Positions 1 to 8,536 of a stretch of DNA of 61,442 nt are shown one piece after another. Origin of the DNA: Cryobacterium sp. HLT2-28. Lineage in GTDB: Bacteria; Actinomycetota; Actinomycetes; Actinomycetales; Microbacteriaceae. Where the stretch lies: NCBI RefSeq assembly GCF_004402495.1, contig NZ_SOFH01000001.1, positions 1 to 61,442 of the forward strand, written 5' to 3'. The notes under the pieces are model-generated. The model made no database searches. It was not told the DNA's origin and saw nothing but the letters and a program-made list of their open reading frames with translations. The first letter of the stretch is position 1; each line of letters opens with the position of its first letter. Made by a program: the position numbers and the translations under genes.

Positions 1-119
1 ACCCTCCGCCTTCGATTAACAGCGTCCACGCCGGGCCAGTCCGATCTGACTAGACGTGTACCGCTACCGACAATCGATTAGGACTCACTCATCTAGTCGC
101 CGCTCCCCGCCCTGCAAGG

Positions 120-163
120 GAGCGGCCGCCGACGCGCGTAAAATAGAGCGTTGGCGGCCGCTC
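120..163. repeat. Inverted repeat upstream of the ole operon
   Basis: Two 16-base arms (120-135 and 148-163) are complementary except for one position and flank a 12-base A-rich spacer. The spacer contains TAAAAT (139-144), which could be a -10 box. The repeat ends 107 bases before oleA. It could be an operator around the oleA promoter or a hairpin in the leader; no -35 box is obvious. The rest of 1-270 holds no gene I can support. Confidence 0.45.
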
Positions 164-270
164 TCCGGGGCCGGCGTGTACAGCGGGCACCGGACAACGA
201 TCAGGTTTCTGATGGAGGATGACCGGGGCCCCGGCTTGCCGCGGCCGCAAACTCGACAGGGGAACCACAG

Positions 271-1293
271 TTGGACGGAAACGCAACGACGACGCACACC
301 AACGTCGCCCTGCTGTCGGTCACGAGCATGCTCGCGCCCCGCATCACGACGTCGGCGGAGATCGACGGCCGGCTGCAGCCCGCCCTCACCCGGCTGCGGC
401 TCCCGACCGGCCTTCTCCAGCGCGTCGCCGGGGTGCAGGAACGGCGCAACTGGGATGCGGGCACCACCTTCGATGACGCCGCCGTCATCGCCGGCAAGCG
501 CGCCCTGCACGAGGCCGGGATCGAGCCGGGCCAGGTCGGCCTGCTGATCAACACCTCGGTCACCCGCAAGCACCTCGAGCCGTCCGTCGCCGTGCGCATC
601 CACCACGGCCTCGGCCTGCCGTCCTCGGCCACCAACTTCGACATCGCGAACGCCTGCCTGGGCTTCGTGAACGGGATGACCCTCGCCGCGCAGCTGATCG
701 ACTCCGGCCAGGTCGACTATGCGGTCGTGATCGACGGTGAGGACGCCGACGAGATCCAGACCAACACGATCGAGCGGCTCGGCCGGCCCTCCATTTCCCG
801 TAAGGACTTCATGAGCGAGTTCGCGAGCCTCACCCTGGGCTCCGGCGCCGCCGCGGCCGTGCTCGGGCGGGCCGATCGGCATCCGGAGGGCCACCGGATG
901 CTCGGCGGCGTGACCCGCGCCGCGACCCAGTTCAACGGGCTCTGCGTCGGCAGCGTCGACGGCATGTTCACCGACGCGAAGGCGCTGCTCAAGGGCGGAA
1001 TGGAACTCGTCGTCTCGGCCTGGACCGAGGCGAAGCGGGACTGGAACTGGTCGAGCATGGACCGCTACATCCTGCACCAGGTCTCGGATGTGCACACCGA
1101 CGCGATCGTGAAGGCCACCGGCCTCGACCGTGCGCGGGTGCCGCTCACCTACCCTCTGTTCGGCAACGTCGGCCCGGCCTCGATCCCGATCACCCTCGCG
1201 GAAGAGGCCAGGACCCTGAAGCCGGGCAACCGGGTGCTGCTGATGGGCGTCGGCAGCGGCCTGAACACCGCCATGATGGAACTCGCCTGGTGA
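271..1293 (+). CDS. oleA: OleA, thiolase-like acyl-CoA condensing enzyme
   Basis: OleA performs the head-to-head Claisen condensation of two fatty acyl-CoAs to a beta-keto acid, the first step of long-chain olefin synthesis. The 340-residue protein has the thiolase/KAS-III fold signature with Cys129 (in NACLGF), His269 (in LHQVSD) and Asn299 (in GNVGPAS). Their spacing matches the Cys-His-Asn triad of characterised OleA. The start is TTG at 271, preceded by a purine-rich ACAGGGGA; codons from here give the expected family length. It overlaps oleBC by four bases (GTGA), so the two are translationally coupled. A plain FabH is the alternative, but the oleBC-oleD context argues strongly for OleA. 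Confidence 0.9.
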   Translation: MDGNATTTHTNVALLSVTSMLAPRITTSAEIDGRLQPALTRLRLPTGLLQRVAGVQERRNWDAGTTFDDAAVIAGKRALHEAGIEPGQVGLLINTSVTRKHLEPSVAVRIHHGLGLPSSATNFDIANACLGFVNGMTLAAQLIDSGQVDYAVVIDGEDADEIQTNTIERLGRPSISRKDFMSEFASLTLGSGAAAAVLGRADRHPEGHRMLGGVTRAATQFNGLCVGSVDGMFTDAKALLKGGMELVVSAWTEAKRDWNWSSMDRYILHQVSDVHTDAIVKATGLDRARVPLTYPLFGNVGPASIPITLAEEARTLKPGNRVLLMGVGSGLNTAMMELAW

Positions 1294-4136
1294 CCGGTCC
1301 CGGCAGGACCCACCGCCTCCCGCGGGCGGCAGCCGTGCCGGCCCCCGCGACCCTTCCGCCGCGCGGGCTGCCCGGCCTCGACCCCGCGTTCTCCCGCCTG
1401 GTCGAGGTCGCCGAGAGCGGGGCCACCACTCCGGCCACCCGCACCTGGCACCTGCTCGACAACGCCGCGCGGCTCGCCGAGCTCGGGGTCACCCCGGTCG
1501 GCACCGTGCTCTGCGTGCACGGCAACCCGACCTGGTCCTATCTCTGGCGCGAGTTCGTTTCGGCGGCGACGGATGCCGCGGCCGCCGGCAAGGCCGCCTG
1601 GCGGGTCATCGCCGTCGACCAGCTGGAGATGGGTTTCTCCGAACGCACCGGCACGGTGCGCCCGCTCGCCCGCCGCGTGGCCGACCTCGGCGACCTCACC
1701 GAGACCCTCGGCCTGGCCGGCCCGGTGGTCACCTTCGGCCACGACTGGGGCGGCGTCGTCTCCCTCGGCTGGGCCGTCGACCACCCCGCTTCACTCGGTG
1801 CGGTCATGCTGCTCAACACCGCCGTGCACCAGCCGGAGGACTCGCCGATCCCGGCGCCGCTGCGGCTCGCGCTCTCCGGCCCCGTGCTGGCCGCCGCGAC
1901 CGTGACGACGCCCGCGTTCCTCGAGACGACGCTCGCGCTGGCGCATCCGCCGCTCGCCGCCGCCGTCAGGCGCGCCTACCGGGCGCCGTACCGCGGCGCC
2001 GCCCGGCGCGGCGGGATCGGCGCGTTCGTCGCCGACATCCCGGTGGACTTCGCCCACGAGAGCGCCGCCGAACTCGACCGGATCGCCGGAGGGGTCTGCG
2101 AACTCCGCGTGCCCGCACTGATGCTGTGGGGTCCCCGCGACCCGGTCTTCAGCGACCGCTACCTCGACGACCTCGTCGCCCGGCTTCCGCACGCCGACGT
2201 GCACCGGTACGAGGGCGCCGGGCACCTGGTCGCGGAAGACGTGGACTACGCGGCGGCCGCGCTGACCTGGCTGGGGGAGACCGCGGTGCTCGAACCCCCG
2301 GTTGTCGAGCCCGCGGTGGTCGAGCCTGTCCCGACCGAGACCGCGGTGCTCGAGCCTGTCCCGACCGAGACCGCGGTGCTCGAGCCTGTCCCGACCGAGC
2401 CCGCGGTGGTCGAGCCTGTCCCGACCCCGACTGTCCCGACCCCGTCCACCCCGCAGCCGGCCTGGGCCGCCAACCCGCACCATCCGCTCTGGCACTACCT
2501 CGACGAGCTGCGCGAGAGCGACGAGACCGCCCTCGTCGACATGTCGCCGCCCGGCGGCGGTGGCCCGCGCGTGGTCAGCTGGCGGATGCTCTCCCGCCAG
2601 GTGCGCCGGCTCGCCGCCGGCCTCGACCTGATCGGCGTGCGCGCGGGCGACCGGGTGTCCCTGCTCGTGCCGCCCGGCGCAGACCTCACCGCGGTGCTCT
2701 ACGCCTGCCTGCGGATCGGCGCGATCGTCGTCGTCGCCGATGCCGGTCTCGGCCTCCGCGGCCTGACCCGGGCCGTGCGCGGCGCGCATCCCGACCACGT
2801 GATCGGGGCCGCCCCCGGCCTCATCGCCGCCCGCGCCCTCGGCTGGCCCGGCCAGAAGATCTCCGTCGCCCGCCTGCCCCGCGCGGTGCACCGCGCACTG
2901 GACGTGTCCTTCACCCTTGCCGAACTCCTCTCCCTCGGCGCCGCCGAGGAACTGCCGGCCCCGCCCGCCCCCGGCGACACGGCGGCCGTGCTGTTCACCT
3001 CCGGCTCGACCGGTCCGGCCAAGGGCGTCGTCTACACCCACGCCCAGCTGGCCGCGGTCGCCCACGCGCTGCACGCCCAGTACGGGGTCGGCGTCGGCAC
3101 CGGCCTCGTCGCCGGCTTCGCGCCGTTCGCCCTGCTCGGCCCGGCCCTCGGCGCCCGCTCGGTCACCCCCGACATGGACGTCACCTCGCCGAAGACCCTC
3201 ACCGCGACCGCCGTCGCCGCGGCCGTCGCCGCGATCGACGCCACCGTCGTCTTCCTCTCCCCGGCCGCCCTGGCCAACGTCGTCGCCACCGAGGCCGCCC
3301 TCACCCCCGCCGACCACCGGGCCCTCGCCGGCGTGCGCAGCTTCCTCTCCGCGGGCGCCCCGGTCGCCGAGCCGCTGCTCGCCGGCGCCGCCCGGCTCAT
3401 GCCGCGGGCGAGCGCGCACACGCCCTACGGGATGACCGAGGGCCTGTTGATGACCGACATCACCCTCGAGGGCATCCGCGACGCCGCCCCGACCTCCCTC
3501 GCCGACCTGGCCGGCCCGGGCGGGGTCTGCGTCGGGCGCCCGGCGGCGACCACCCGCATCCGGATCAGCGCCCTCGACGCCGACGGGGCCGCCACCGGGG
3601 AGCTCTCGGATGCCGCGGGCGTCACGGGCGAGATCGTCGTCTCCGCGCCGCACACCCTCGACCACTACTCCCGGCTCTGGCTCACCGACCGGGCCGCCCG
3701 GCGCGGCGCGGTCGCCGGGGAACGCTGGCACCGCAGCGGCGACGTCGGCCACTTCGACTCGGCCGGCCGGCTCTGGATCGAGGGCCGCCTGCCCCACGTC
3801 ATCGCCACCGCGACCGGGGTGCTCACCCCGGTCGGCCCCGAACAGCGGATCGAGGGCGTGGCCGAGATCGCCCGCGCCGCCGTCGTCGGCGTCGGCCCGG
3901 CCGGAACCCAGCAACCGGTCGCCGTCGTCGAGACCCTGCCGCCCGCGCACCGGGTCGCACTGGCCACGCCCGGGCTCGCGGCCCTGGTTCGCGACGCCGC
4001 AGGGCTGCCGCTCGCCGCCGTGCTGGTCGTGCCGCGCCTGCCCACCGACATCCGTCACAACTCCAAGATCGACCGCAGCCGGCTCGCCCGCTGGGCGGAG
4101 ACCGTGCTCTCCGGCGGGCGGATGACCCGCCTGTGA
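1290..4136 (+). CDS. oleBC: OleBC fusion: beta-lactone decarboxylase plus beta-lactone synthetase
   Basis: This 948-residue fusion joins two pathway enzymes. Residues 1 to about 325 are an alpha/beta hydrolase of the haloalkane dehalogenase type (OleB), with HGNPTWSYLWR for the oxyanion region and FGHDWGG carrying the nucleophile Asp152; OleB decarboxylates the cis-beta-lactone to the cis-olefin. Residues about 390-948 are an adenylate-forming enzyme (OleC) with the phosphate loop FTSGSTGPAKG, which makes the beta-lactone from the beta-hydroxy acid. Between them lies a Pro/Glu/Val-rich linker built of decapeptide repeats. OleB-OleC fusions are known in actinobacteria such as Micrococcus. The GTG start overlaps the oleA stop, and the stop overlaps the oleD start, each by four bases. 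Confidence 0.9.
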   Translation: MTGPGRTHRLPRAAAVPAPATLPPRGLPGLDPAFSRLVEVAESGATTPATRTWHLLDNAARLAELGVTPVGTVLCVHGNPTWSYLWREFVSAATDAAAAGKAAWRVIAVDQLEMGFSERTGTVRPLARRVADLGDLTETLGLAGPVVTFGHDWGGVVSLGWAVDHPASLGAVMLLNTAVHQPEDSPIPAPLRLALSGPVLAAATVTTPAFLETTLALAHPPLAAAVRRAYRAPYRGAARRGGIGAFVADIPVDFAHESAAELDRIAGGVCELRVPALMLWGPRDPVFSDRYLDDLVARLPHADVHRYEGAGHLVAEDVDYAAAALTWLGETAVLEPPVVEPAVVEPVPTETAVLEPVPTETAVLEPVPTEPAVVEPVPTPTVPTPSTPQPAWAANPHHPLWHYLDELRESDETALVDMSPPGGGGPRVVSWRMLSRQVRRLAAGLDLIGVRAGDRVSLLVPPGADLTAVLYACLRIGAIVVVADAGLGLRGLTRAVRGAHPDHVIGAAPGLIAARALGWPGQKISVARLPRAVHRALDVSFTLAELLSLGAAEELPAPPAPGDTAAVLFTSGSTGPAKGVVYTHAQLAAVAHALHAQYGVGVGTGLVAGFAPFALLGPALGARSVTPDMDVTSPKTLTATAVAAAVAAIDATVVFLSPAALANVVATEAALTPADHRALAGVRSFLSAGAPVAEPLLAGAARLMPRASAHTPYGMTEGLLMTDITLEGIRDAAPTSLADLAGPGGVCVGRPAATTRIRISALDADGAATGELSDAAGVTGEIVVSAPHTLDHYSRLWLTDRAARRGAVAGERWHRSGDVGHFDSAGRLWIEGRLPHVIATATGVLTPVGPEQRIEGVAEIARAAVVGVGPAGTQQPVAVVETLPPAHRVALATPGLAALVRDAAGLPLAAVLVVPRLPTDIRHNSKIDRSRLARWAETVLSGGRMTRL
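2311..2430 (+). repeat. Four 30-bp tandem repeats coding for the OleB-OleC linker
   Basis: Units lie at 2311-2340, 2341-2370, 2371-2400 and 2401-2430, with a degenerate unit before them at 2281-2310. The second and third units differ only in their last base. Each unit is in frame and codes for a decapeptide of the type AVLEPVPTET, so copy-number change would lengthen or shorten the linker without breaking the gene. Confidence 0.85.
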
Positions 4137-5110
4137 GGGTGCTCGTCACCGGGGCCAGCGGGTTCCTCGGCCGCTTTGTCGCCGCCCGGATCGCGGCCGT
4201 GGGGCACGAGGTGCGCACCCTCCAACGCCGGCCCTCCGGGCTCGCCGGGGTGTCGCCCGGCGTGACCGACCTGCGCGGCTCGATCGGCGACCCGGCCGCA
4301 GTCGCCCGGGCCGTCGCCGGCATGGACGCGGTGGTGCACCTGGCCGCCAAGGTCTCCCTCGCCGGCGACCCGGCCGAGTTCGAAGCCGTGAACGTGGGTG
4401 GCACCCGCACCCTGCTGGCCGCGGCGGCGGATGCCGGGGTCTCCCGTTTCGTCTACGTCTCGTCGCCCTCGGTGGCGCACGCCGGGGCATCCATCGTCGG
4501 GCAGGACGCGCTCCCGGCCGACCCCGCCCGGGCCCGCGGCGACTATGCCCGCACGAAGGCGCGCGCCGAGCTGGTCGCGCTGGCCGCCGACTCGCCGGCG
4601 CTGCGCGTGGTCGCGGTGCGGCCGCACCTGGTCTGGGGTCCGGGCGACACCCAGCTCGTGGCCCGCATCGTCGACCGGGCCCGCGCCGGCCGGCTACCGC
4701 TGCTCGGCCACGGCGCCGCCCTGATAGACACGACCTACATCGACAACGCCGCCTCGGCGATCGCCGCCGCGCTCGAGCGCGCCGACGCCGTGCACGGGCG
4801 CGCCTACGTGATCACCAACGGCGAGCCTCGGCCGGTGGCCGAACTGCTCGCCGGGATGTGTGCGGCCGCGGGGGTGCCTGCCCCGGAGTGGCGGGTGCCC
4901 GCGGCGCTCGCCCGCGGCGCCGGGTCGCTGATCGAGGCGGCCTGGCGGGTGCGGCCGGGAGCCGACGAACCGCCGATGACCCGGTTCCTGGCTGAACAGC
5001 TCTCGACCGCGCACTGGTTCGACCAGCGCCGCACCCGCGCCGACCTCGATTGGATGCCCGAGGTGACCCTGGACGAGGGCTTCCGGCGGCTCGCGGCGTC
5101 GTACCGGTAA
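4133..5110 (+). CDS. oleD: OleD, NADPH-dependent 2-alkyl-3-ketoacid reductase
   Basis: OleD reduces the beta-keto acid from OleA to the beta-hydroxy acid that OleC closes to a beta-lactone. The 325-residue protein is an extended short-chain dehydrogenase: the Rossmann motif GASGFLG is at the N terminus, a VYVSSPSV strand carries the catalytic Ser, and YARTKA provides Tyr-x-x-x-Lys. The GTG start at 4133 overlaps the oleBC stop (GTGA). A second in-frame GTG two codons later is an alternative. It is the last gene of the ole operon. A gap of 43 bases separates it from the convergent GntR gene. Confidence 0.88.
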   Translation: MRVLVTGASGFLGRFVAARIAAVGHEVRTLQRRPSGLAGVSPGVTDLRGSIGDPAAVARAVAGMDAVVHLAAKVSLAGDPAEFEAVNVGGTRTLLAAAADAGVSRFVYVSSPSVAHAGASIVGQDALPADPARARGDYARTKARAELVALAADSPALRVVAVRPHLVWGPGDTQLVARIVDRARAGRLPLLGHGAALIDTTYIDNAASAIAAALERADAVHGRAYVITNGEPRPVAELLAGMCAAAGVPAPEWRVPAALARGAGSLIEAAWRVRPGADEPPMTRFLAEQLSTAHWFDQRRTRADLDWMPEVTLDEGFRRLAASYR

Positions 5111-5152
5111 CGGTCCGTTTCGTCGTGGACGATTCCGGCAGCTAGCCCGCCG

Positions 5153-5515
5153 TTAGGGGCGGATGCCGAGGGCCGCCCTCACGATCGCGAGCGCCTCAGT
5201 CTCGCCCACGCCGAGTGCCCGTACCCGCTCGGCGTAGGCGATCGCGGCCAGCTGCGCCTGCTTGTGGGTGGCATCCCCGGACACGGCGATGAAGGAGCCG
5301 AGCCGGCCCCGGGTCTCGATCACGTCGTCGCGCTCGAGTTCGCGGTAGGCCCTGGCGACCGTGTTCGCGGCCAGGCCGAGGTCGTCGGCGAGGCGGCGCA
5401 CGGTCGGCAGCTTGTCGCCTGGGGCGAGGGCGCCGCTCCGCACGCCCTCGATCACCTGGCTGCGCAGTTGCTCGAACGGCGGTGTCGGCGAGTGCGGGTC
5501 AAGCGTCAGGATCAT
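5153..5515 (-). CDS. GntR-family regulator, YtrA type
   Basis: This short regulator (120 residues) has only the winged-helix DNA-binding domain (PPFEQLRSQVIEGVRSG through DDLGLAANTVARAYREL) and a short helical tail, as in the YtrA subfamily that usually represses ABC transporter operons. The ATG at 5515 (MILTLDP) starts the conserved region. An in-frame GTG two codons upstream at 5521 sits five bases after AAGGAG and may be the true start. It is divergent from the DUF1905 gene and convergent with oleD. No ABC ATPase adjoins it; the nearest transporter gene is the fetB-like gene, so its target is unknown. Confidence 0.8.
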   Translation of the reverse strand: MILTLDPHSPTPPFEQLRSQVIEGVRSGALAPGDKLPTVRRLADDLGLAANTVARAYRELERDDVIETRGRLGSFIAVSGDATHKQAQLAAIAYAERVRALGVGETEALAIVRAALGIRP

Positions 5516-5611
5516 GGGCACGAGAGCTCCTTTGTGCGGACTATGTATCAATCTACCGAGGCCGGTCCGGTGAGCGACGCTTCGGTGCCGACAGCGGGGC
5601 ATACTCGACTC

Positions 5612-6049
5612 ATGAAGTTCACGACCGTGCTCGAACTGGGCGGCAAGACCGCCACCGGGATCCGCGTGCCGGACGAGGTCGTCGCGTCCCTGGGCGCCGG
5701 CAGGCGGCATCCGGTCGTCGTCACCATCGGCGCGCACAGCTATCGCAGTTCGGTCGCGCCCTATCGCGGCGCGTACATGGTCGCGATGAGCGCGGAGAAC
5801 CGGGCGCTCGCCGGGGTGGCAGCGGGTGACGAGATCGAGGTCGACCTGGCTCTCGACACCGAAGCCCGCGAGGTGGCGGTGCCCGCGGAACTGACCGCGG
5901 CGCTCGACGCGCAGCCGGGCGCCCGCGCGGCCTTCGAGGCGCTGTCCTACAGCAACCAGCGCCGGCAGGTGCTGGCCGTGGAGGGTGCGAAGGCCGCCGA
6001 GACCCGGCAGCGTCGCATCCTCGCCGCGCTGGCCGAGCTCAGCCCGTAG
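5612..6049 (+). CDS. DUF1905/YdeI-like protein
   Basis: A 145-residue protein with an N-terminal DUF1905 barrel (MKFTTVLELGGKTATGIRVP, ending near residue 90) and a C-terminal helical YdeI/OmdA-like segment containing YSNQRRQVL and ending in an Arg-rich helix. Related proteins are annotated as bacteriocin-protection proteins, but no biochemical function is established. The ATG at 5612 follows CATACT by six bases, the spacing expected for a leaderless transcript. It is divergent from the GntR gene and lies 17 bases before the FetB-like permease gene. Confidence 0.75.
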   Translation: MKFTTVLELGGKTATGIRVPDEVVASLGAGRRHPVVVTIGAHSYRSSVAPYRGAYMVAMSAENRALAGVAAGDEIEVDLALDTEAREVAVPAELTAALDAQPGARAAFEALSYSNQRRQVLAVEGAKAAETRQRRILAALAELSP

Positions 6050-6066
6050 GTCGCTAGGCTCGGAGG

Positions 6067-6837
6067 GTGACCTGGCCCCGCGACCTGCCCGCCCAAGTGG
6101 CGGGGCTCCTGCCGAGCCTGGTGGGCATCCTGTTGCTCATCGCGATCGTCTCCCTGGTGCTTGCGGCCTACCGGGTGCCGCATCCGTTCGCCCCGGCGCT
6201 CGCGGTGCTCCGCGGCGCCCTGCAGCTCGCGGCGATCAGCCTGATCCTCAGCGGGATCATCTCCGATCCGTTCTGGGTCGGCGTCGGGCTCACCGTCATG
6301 TTCGTCGCGGCGGTGAGCACCGTCAACCGCCGGATCGGCGCCACCCGGCAGCATTTCGGCTGGGTTGCCGTGTCGATGGGAATCGGGATCCTGGCAACCC
6401 TCGGCGTGGTCTTCACCGTGGGCGCGATCGAATTCTCCCCGCGATATGTGCTCTCCTTCGGCGGGATCATCATCGGCAATGCGATGTCGATCGCGACTCT
6501 CACCGGCCGCCGGTTCGGGGAGGCCGTCACCGAGCACTGGGACGAGGTCGAGGGCTGGCTCGCGCTCGGGGCGACTCCCCGCCAGTCGACGAGGGAGCTC
6601 GCCCGCCGGGCCGTGTACTTCGCGATGATCCCGTCGACCGACCAGACGAAGACCACGGGCCTGGTCACGCTGCCCGGGGCGTTCGTCGGCGCGATCTTCG
6701 GCGGGGCGAGCCCCCTCGAGGCCGGCCGGTTCCAGATCGTGGTGCTCGCCGGCATCCTCTGCGCCGGGTCGATCGCCGCAGTCACCCTGATCCGGTTCCT
6801 GGCCCCGGTCACCCGTCGCCCGGTCCCGATCTCCTAG
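6067..6837 (+). CDS. fetB: FetB/YbbM-type ABC transporter permease (UPF0014)
   Basis: This 256-residue membrane protein has about seven hydrophobic segments and the family signatures VLRGALQL, GGIIIGNAM and the cytoplasmic coupling stretch EGWLALGATPRQ followed by PSTDQTKTTGLV. In E. coli, FetB works with the ATPase FetA in iron export and peroxide resistance. No FetA-like ATPase is adjacent, so the partner must be encoded elsewhere. The GTG start follows TAGGCT by exactly six bases and there is no usable Shine-Dalgarno before it, which suggests a leaderless mRNA with its own promoter. Confidence 0.85.
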   Translation: MTWPRDLPAQVAGLLPSLVGILLLIAIVSLVLAAYRVPHPFAPALAVLRGALQLAAISLILSGIISDPFWVGVGLTVMFVAAVSTVNRRIGATRQHFGWVAVSMGIGILATLGVVFTVGAIEFSPRYVLSFGGIIIGNAMSIATLTGRRFGEAVTEHWDEVEGWLALGATPRQSTRELARRAVYFAMIPSTDQTKTTGLVTLPGAFVGAIFGGASPLEAGRFQIVVLAGILCAGSIAAVTLIRFLAPVTRRPVPIS

Positions 6838-6859
6838 CCGCCCGCCCCACGCCGCGGGG

Positions 6860-7297
6860 CTACTCGGCGGCGCGGTGGATCAGCCGGGAGAGCACGATCG
6901 CGCTGCGGGTGTGGTCCACGTTCGGAGCCAGCCGCACCTTCTCGAGGGCGGCCTCCAGCCCCGAGATGTCGCGGGCCCGGATGTGCACGATCGCGTCGGC
7001 GCTGCCGGTCACCGTGCCGGCGTCCACCACCTCCGGCACGCCGGAGAGGATGCGCAGCAGCTCGTCGGGCGCGACGGTGCCCCGGCAGAACAGCTCGACG
7101 TAGGCCTCCGTGCTCATGCCGTCGATGGCCGGGTCGACCTGGATCGTGAAACCACGGATGATGCCGTCCGCGACGAGCTTGTCGACTCGCCGTTTCACGG
7201 CCGACGCCGACAGGCCGACGACCGAGCCGATATCGCCGTAGCCGGCGCGGGCATTCTGGCGAAGAAGGTCGAGAATGCCACGGTCGAGGTTGTCCAT
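6860..7297 (-). CDS. Lrp/AsnC-family transcriptional regulator
   Basis: A 145-residue regulator with an N-terminal winged helix-turn-helix (LDRGILDLLRQNAR, then IGSVVGLSASAVKRRV) and a C-terminal RAM ligand-binding domain (GTVTGSADAIVHIRARD). Family members sense amino acids and regulate nearby amino-acid genes. It is divergent from the dimethylargininase/ornithine aminotransferase operon, so arginine, ornithine or a methylated arginine is a reasonable guess for the effector. Its stop is 22 bases from the convergent FetB-like gene. Confidence 0.88.
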   Translation of the reverse strand: MDNLDRGILDLLRQNARAGYGDIGSVVGLSASAVKRRVDKLVADGIIRGFTIQVDPAIDGMSTEAYVELFCRGTVAPDELLRILSGVPEVVDAGTVTGSADAIVHIRARDISGLEAALEKVRLAPNVDHTRSAIVLSRLIHRAAE

Positions 7298-7690
7298 TCC
7301 GCGAGTCTAGGTGAAATCGTTGCGCTTGCGGGGGGACCTGCGCAGCAAATTTGCGCTCAACGGCGGGAATCACTAGATAGCTGCGCGATGTCCCGTGCCC
7401 GCCGGCGGCCCGGCACAGGCATCCGTGTCGGCGGGCCCCGCCGGCCCCATCACCGGCCCCTTCCGGGTGCGGGCGGATCCGCTCGGTTCGGTGCGCGGCG
7501 ATCGCGCAGCACGCAGGAATCGAGCGTGAATTCGCAGGAAATACCGATTCATGCTGTGTGAGACTGGGACCGGCGTCCCTGCATGGTGTTCGGTTTCAGC
7601 CGGGCAGGGCTCTCGTGAGTGACCTGGTCCGCCATCCACCCCCGCGTTCCGTTTCGCCCAGAGCGGCGGAACGCAGACGAAGGAGCCCCA
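7298..7690. promoter_or_regulatory. Divergent regulatory region lrp/ddaH with an A/T-centred palindrome
   Basis: This 393-base gap separates the Lrp-type gene from ddaH and contains no convincing gene. GCAAATTTGC at 7345-7354 is a perfect ten-base palindrome. It lies inside a longer imperfect one with outer arms GCGCA/TGCGC (7340-7356). Lrp/AsnC proteins typically bind degenerate palindromes with A/T centres, so this is the best operator candidate. The ddaH ribosome binding site AAGGAG (7680-7685) closes the region. Confidence 0.5.
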
Positions 7691-8536
7691 ATGTCGACCA
7701 ATCTCGATGCGCTCGTCTCCCCGGAGGCACCCGTGCGCACCGCGCTCAAGCGCACGATCCTGATGTGCAAGCCCAGCTACTTCACCGTGGTCTACCGGAT
7801 CAACCCCTGGATGGACCCGGCAGTGCCGACCGACACGGCGCTGGCCGTTGCACAGTGGCAGACCCTCTACGACACCTACGTCGGTCTCGGCTTCGATGTG
7901 CACCTGATCGATCCGATCGACGGCCTGCCCGACATGGTCTACGCGGCCAACGGCGGCTTCGTCATCGACAACATCGCCTACGGCGCAGCCTTCACCTACC
8001 CGCAGCGCCAGCCCGAGGGCCCGGCCTACATGGACTGGTTCCGCGAGAACGGCTTCGACGTGCGGGTGCCCCAGGAGATCAACGAGGGCGAGGGCGACTT
8101 CCTCCTGGTCGGCGACGTCATCCTGGCCGGCACCGGCTTCCGCAGCGCCTCGAACAGCCACGAAGAGGTGTCGGCGATCTACGGCCGCCCGGTGATCACG
8201 CTCAACCTGGTCAACCCGAACTTCTACCACCTCGACACGGCCATCGCCGTGCTCGACGACACGAACATCGCCTACCTTCCCAGCGCGTTCGACGAGCCGA
8301 GCCTGGCCATCCTGCGCGAGCGCTACCCGGATGCCGTGATCGCCACCGAGGAGGACGCCGCCATCCTCGGCCTCAACTCCTACTCCGACGGCTACAACGT
8401 GGTCATCGCGGCCCGGGCGAAGGACTTCGAACGCCAGCTGCGCGAGCGCGGCTACAACCCGATCGGCGTCGACCTGTCCGAGCTGCTGCTCGGCGGCGGC
8501 GGCGTGAAGTGCTGCACCCTGGAGCTGCGCCGATGA
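7691..8536 (+). CDS. ddaH: Dimethylargininase (DDAH-type amidinotransferase-fold hydrolase)
   Basis: The 281-residue protein belongs to the guanidino-group-modifying superfamily. Visible catalytic elements are the acidic NEGEGDFLLVG, the His in NPNFYHLDTAI and the nucleophilic Cys in GGGGVKCCTLEL at the C terminus. DDAH hydrolyses N-methylated arginines to citrulline and methylamines; an arginine deiminase-like activity is the alternative. The ATG at 7691 follows AAGGAGC at proper distance. Its stop overlaps the start of the ornithine aminotransferase gene (ATGA), so the two are one operon, probably feeding arginine-derived nitrogen into glutamate. Confidence 0.85.
   Translation: MSTNLDALVSPEAPVRTALKRTILMCKPSYFTVVYRINPWMDPAVPTDTALAVAQWQTLYDTYVGLGFDVHLIDPIDGLPDMVYAANGGFVIDNIAYGAAFTYPQRQPEGPAYMDWFRENGFDVRVPQEINEGEGDFLLVGDVILAGTGFRSASNSHEEVSAIYGRPVITLNLVNPNFYHLDTAIAVLDDTNIAYLPSAFDEPSLAILRERYPDAVIATEEDAAILGLNSYSDGYNVVIAARAKDFERQLRERGYNPIGVDLSELLLGGGGVKCCTLELRR

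Noticed and set aside
1791..4058. A 755-residue minus-strand frame opposite oleBC
   Set aside because: Gly/Arg/Asp/His-rich low-complexity product typical of GC-biased antisense frames; oleBC is well supported.
2126..4132. Long N-terminal extension of the oleD frame
   Set aside because: The extension is Arg/Pro-rich shadow of oleBC; the Rossmann motif begins right at the GTG at 4133.
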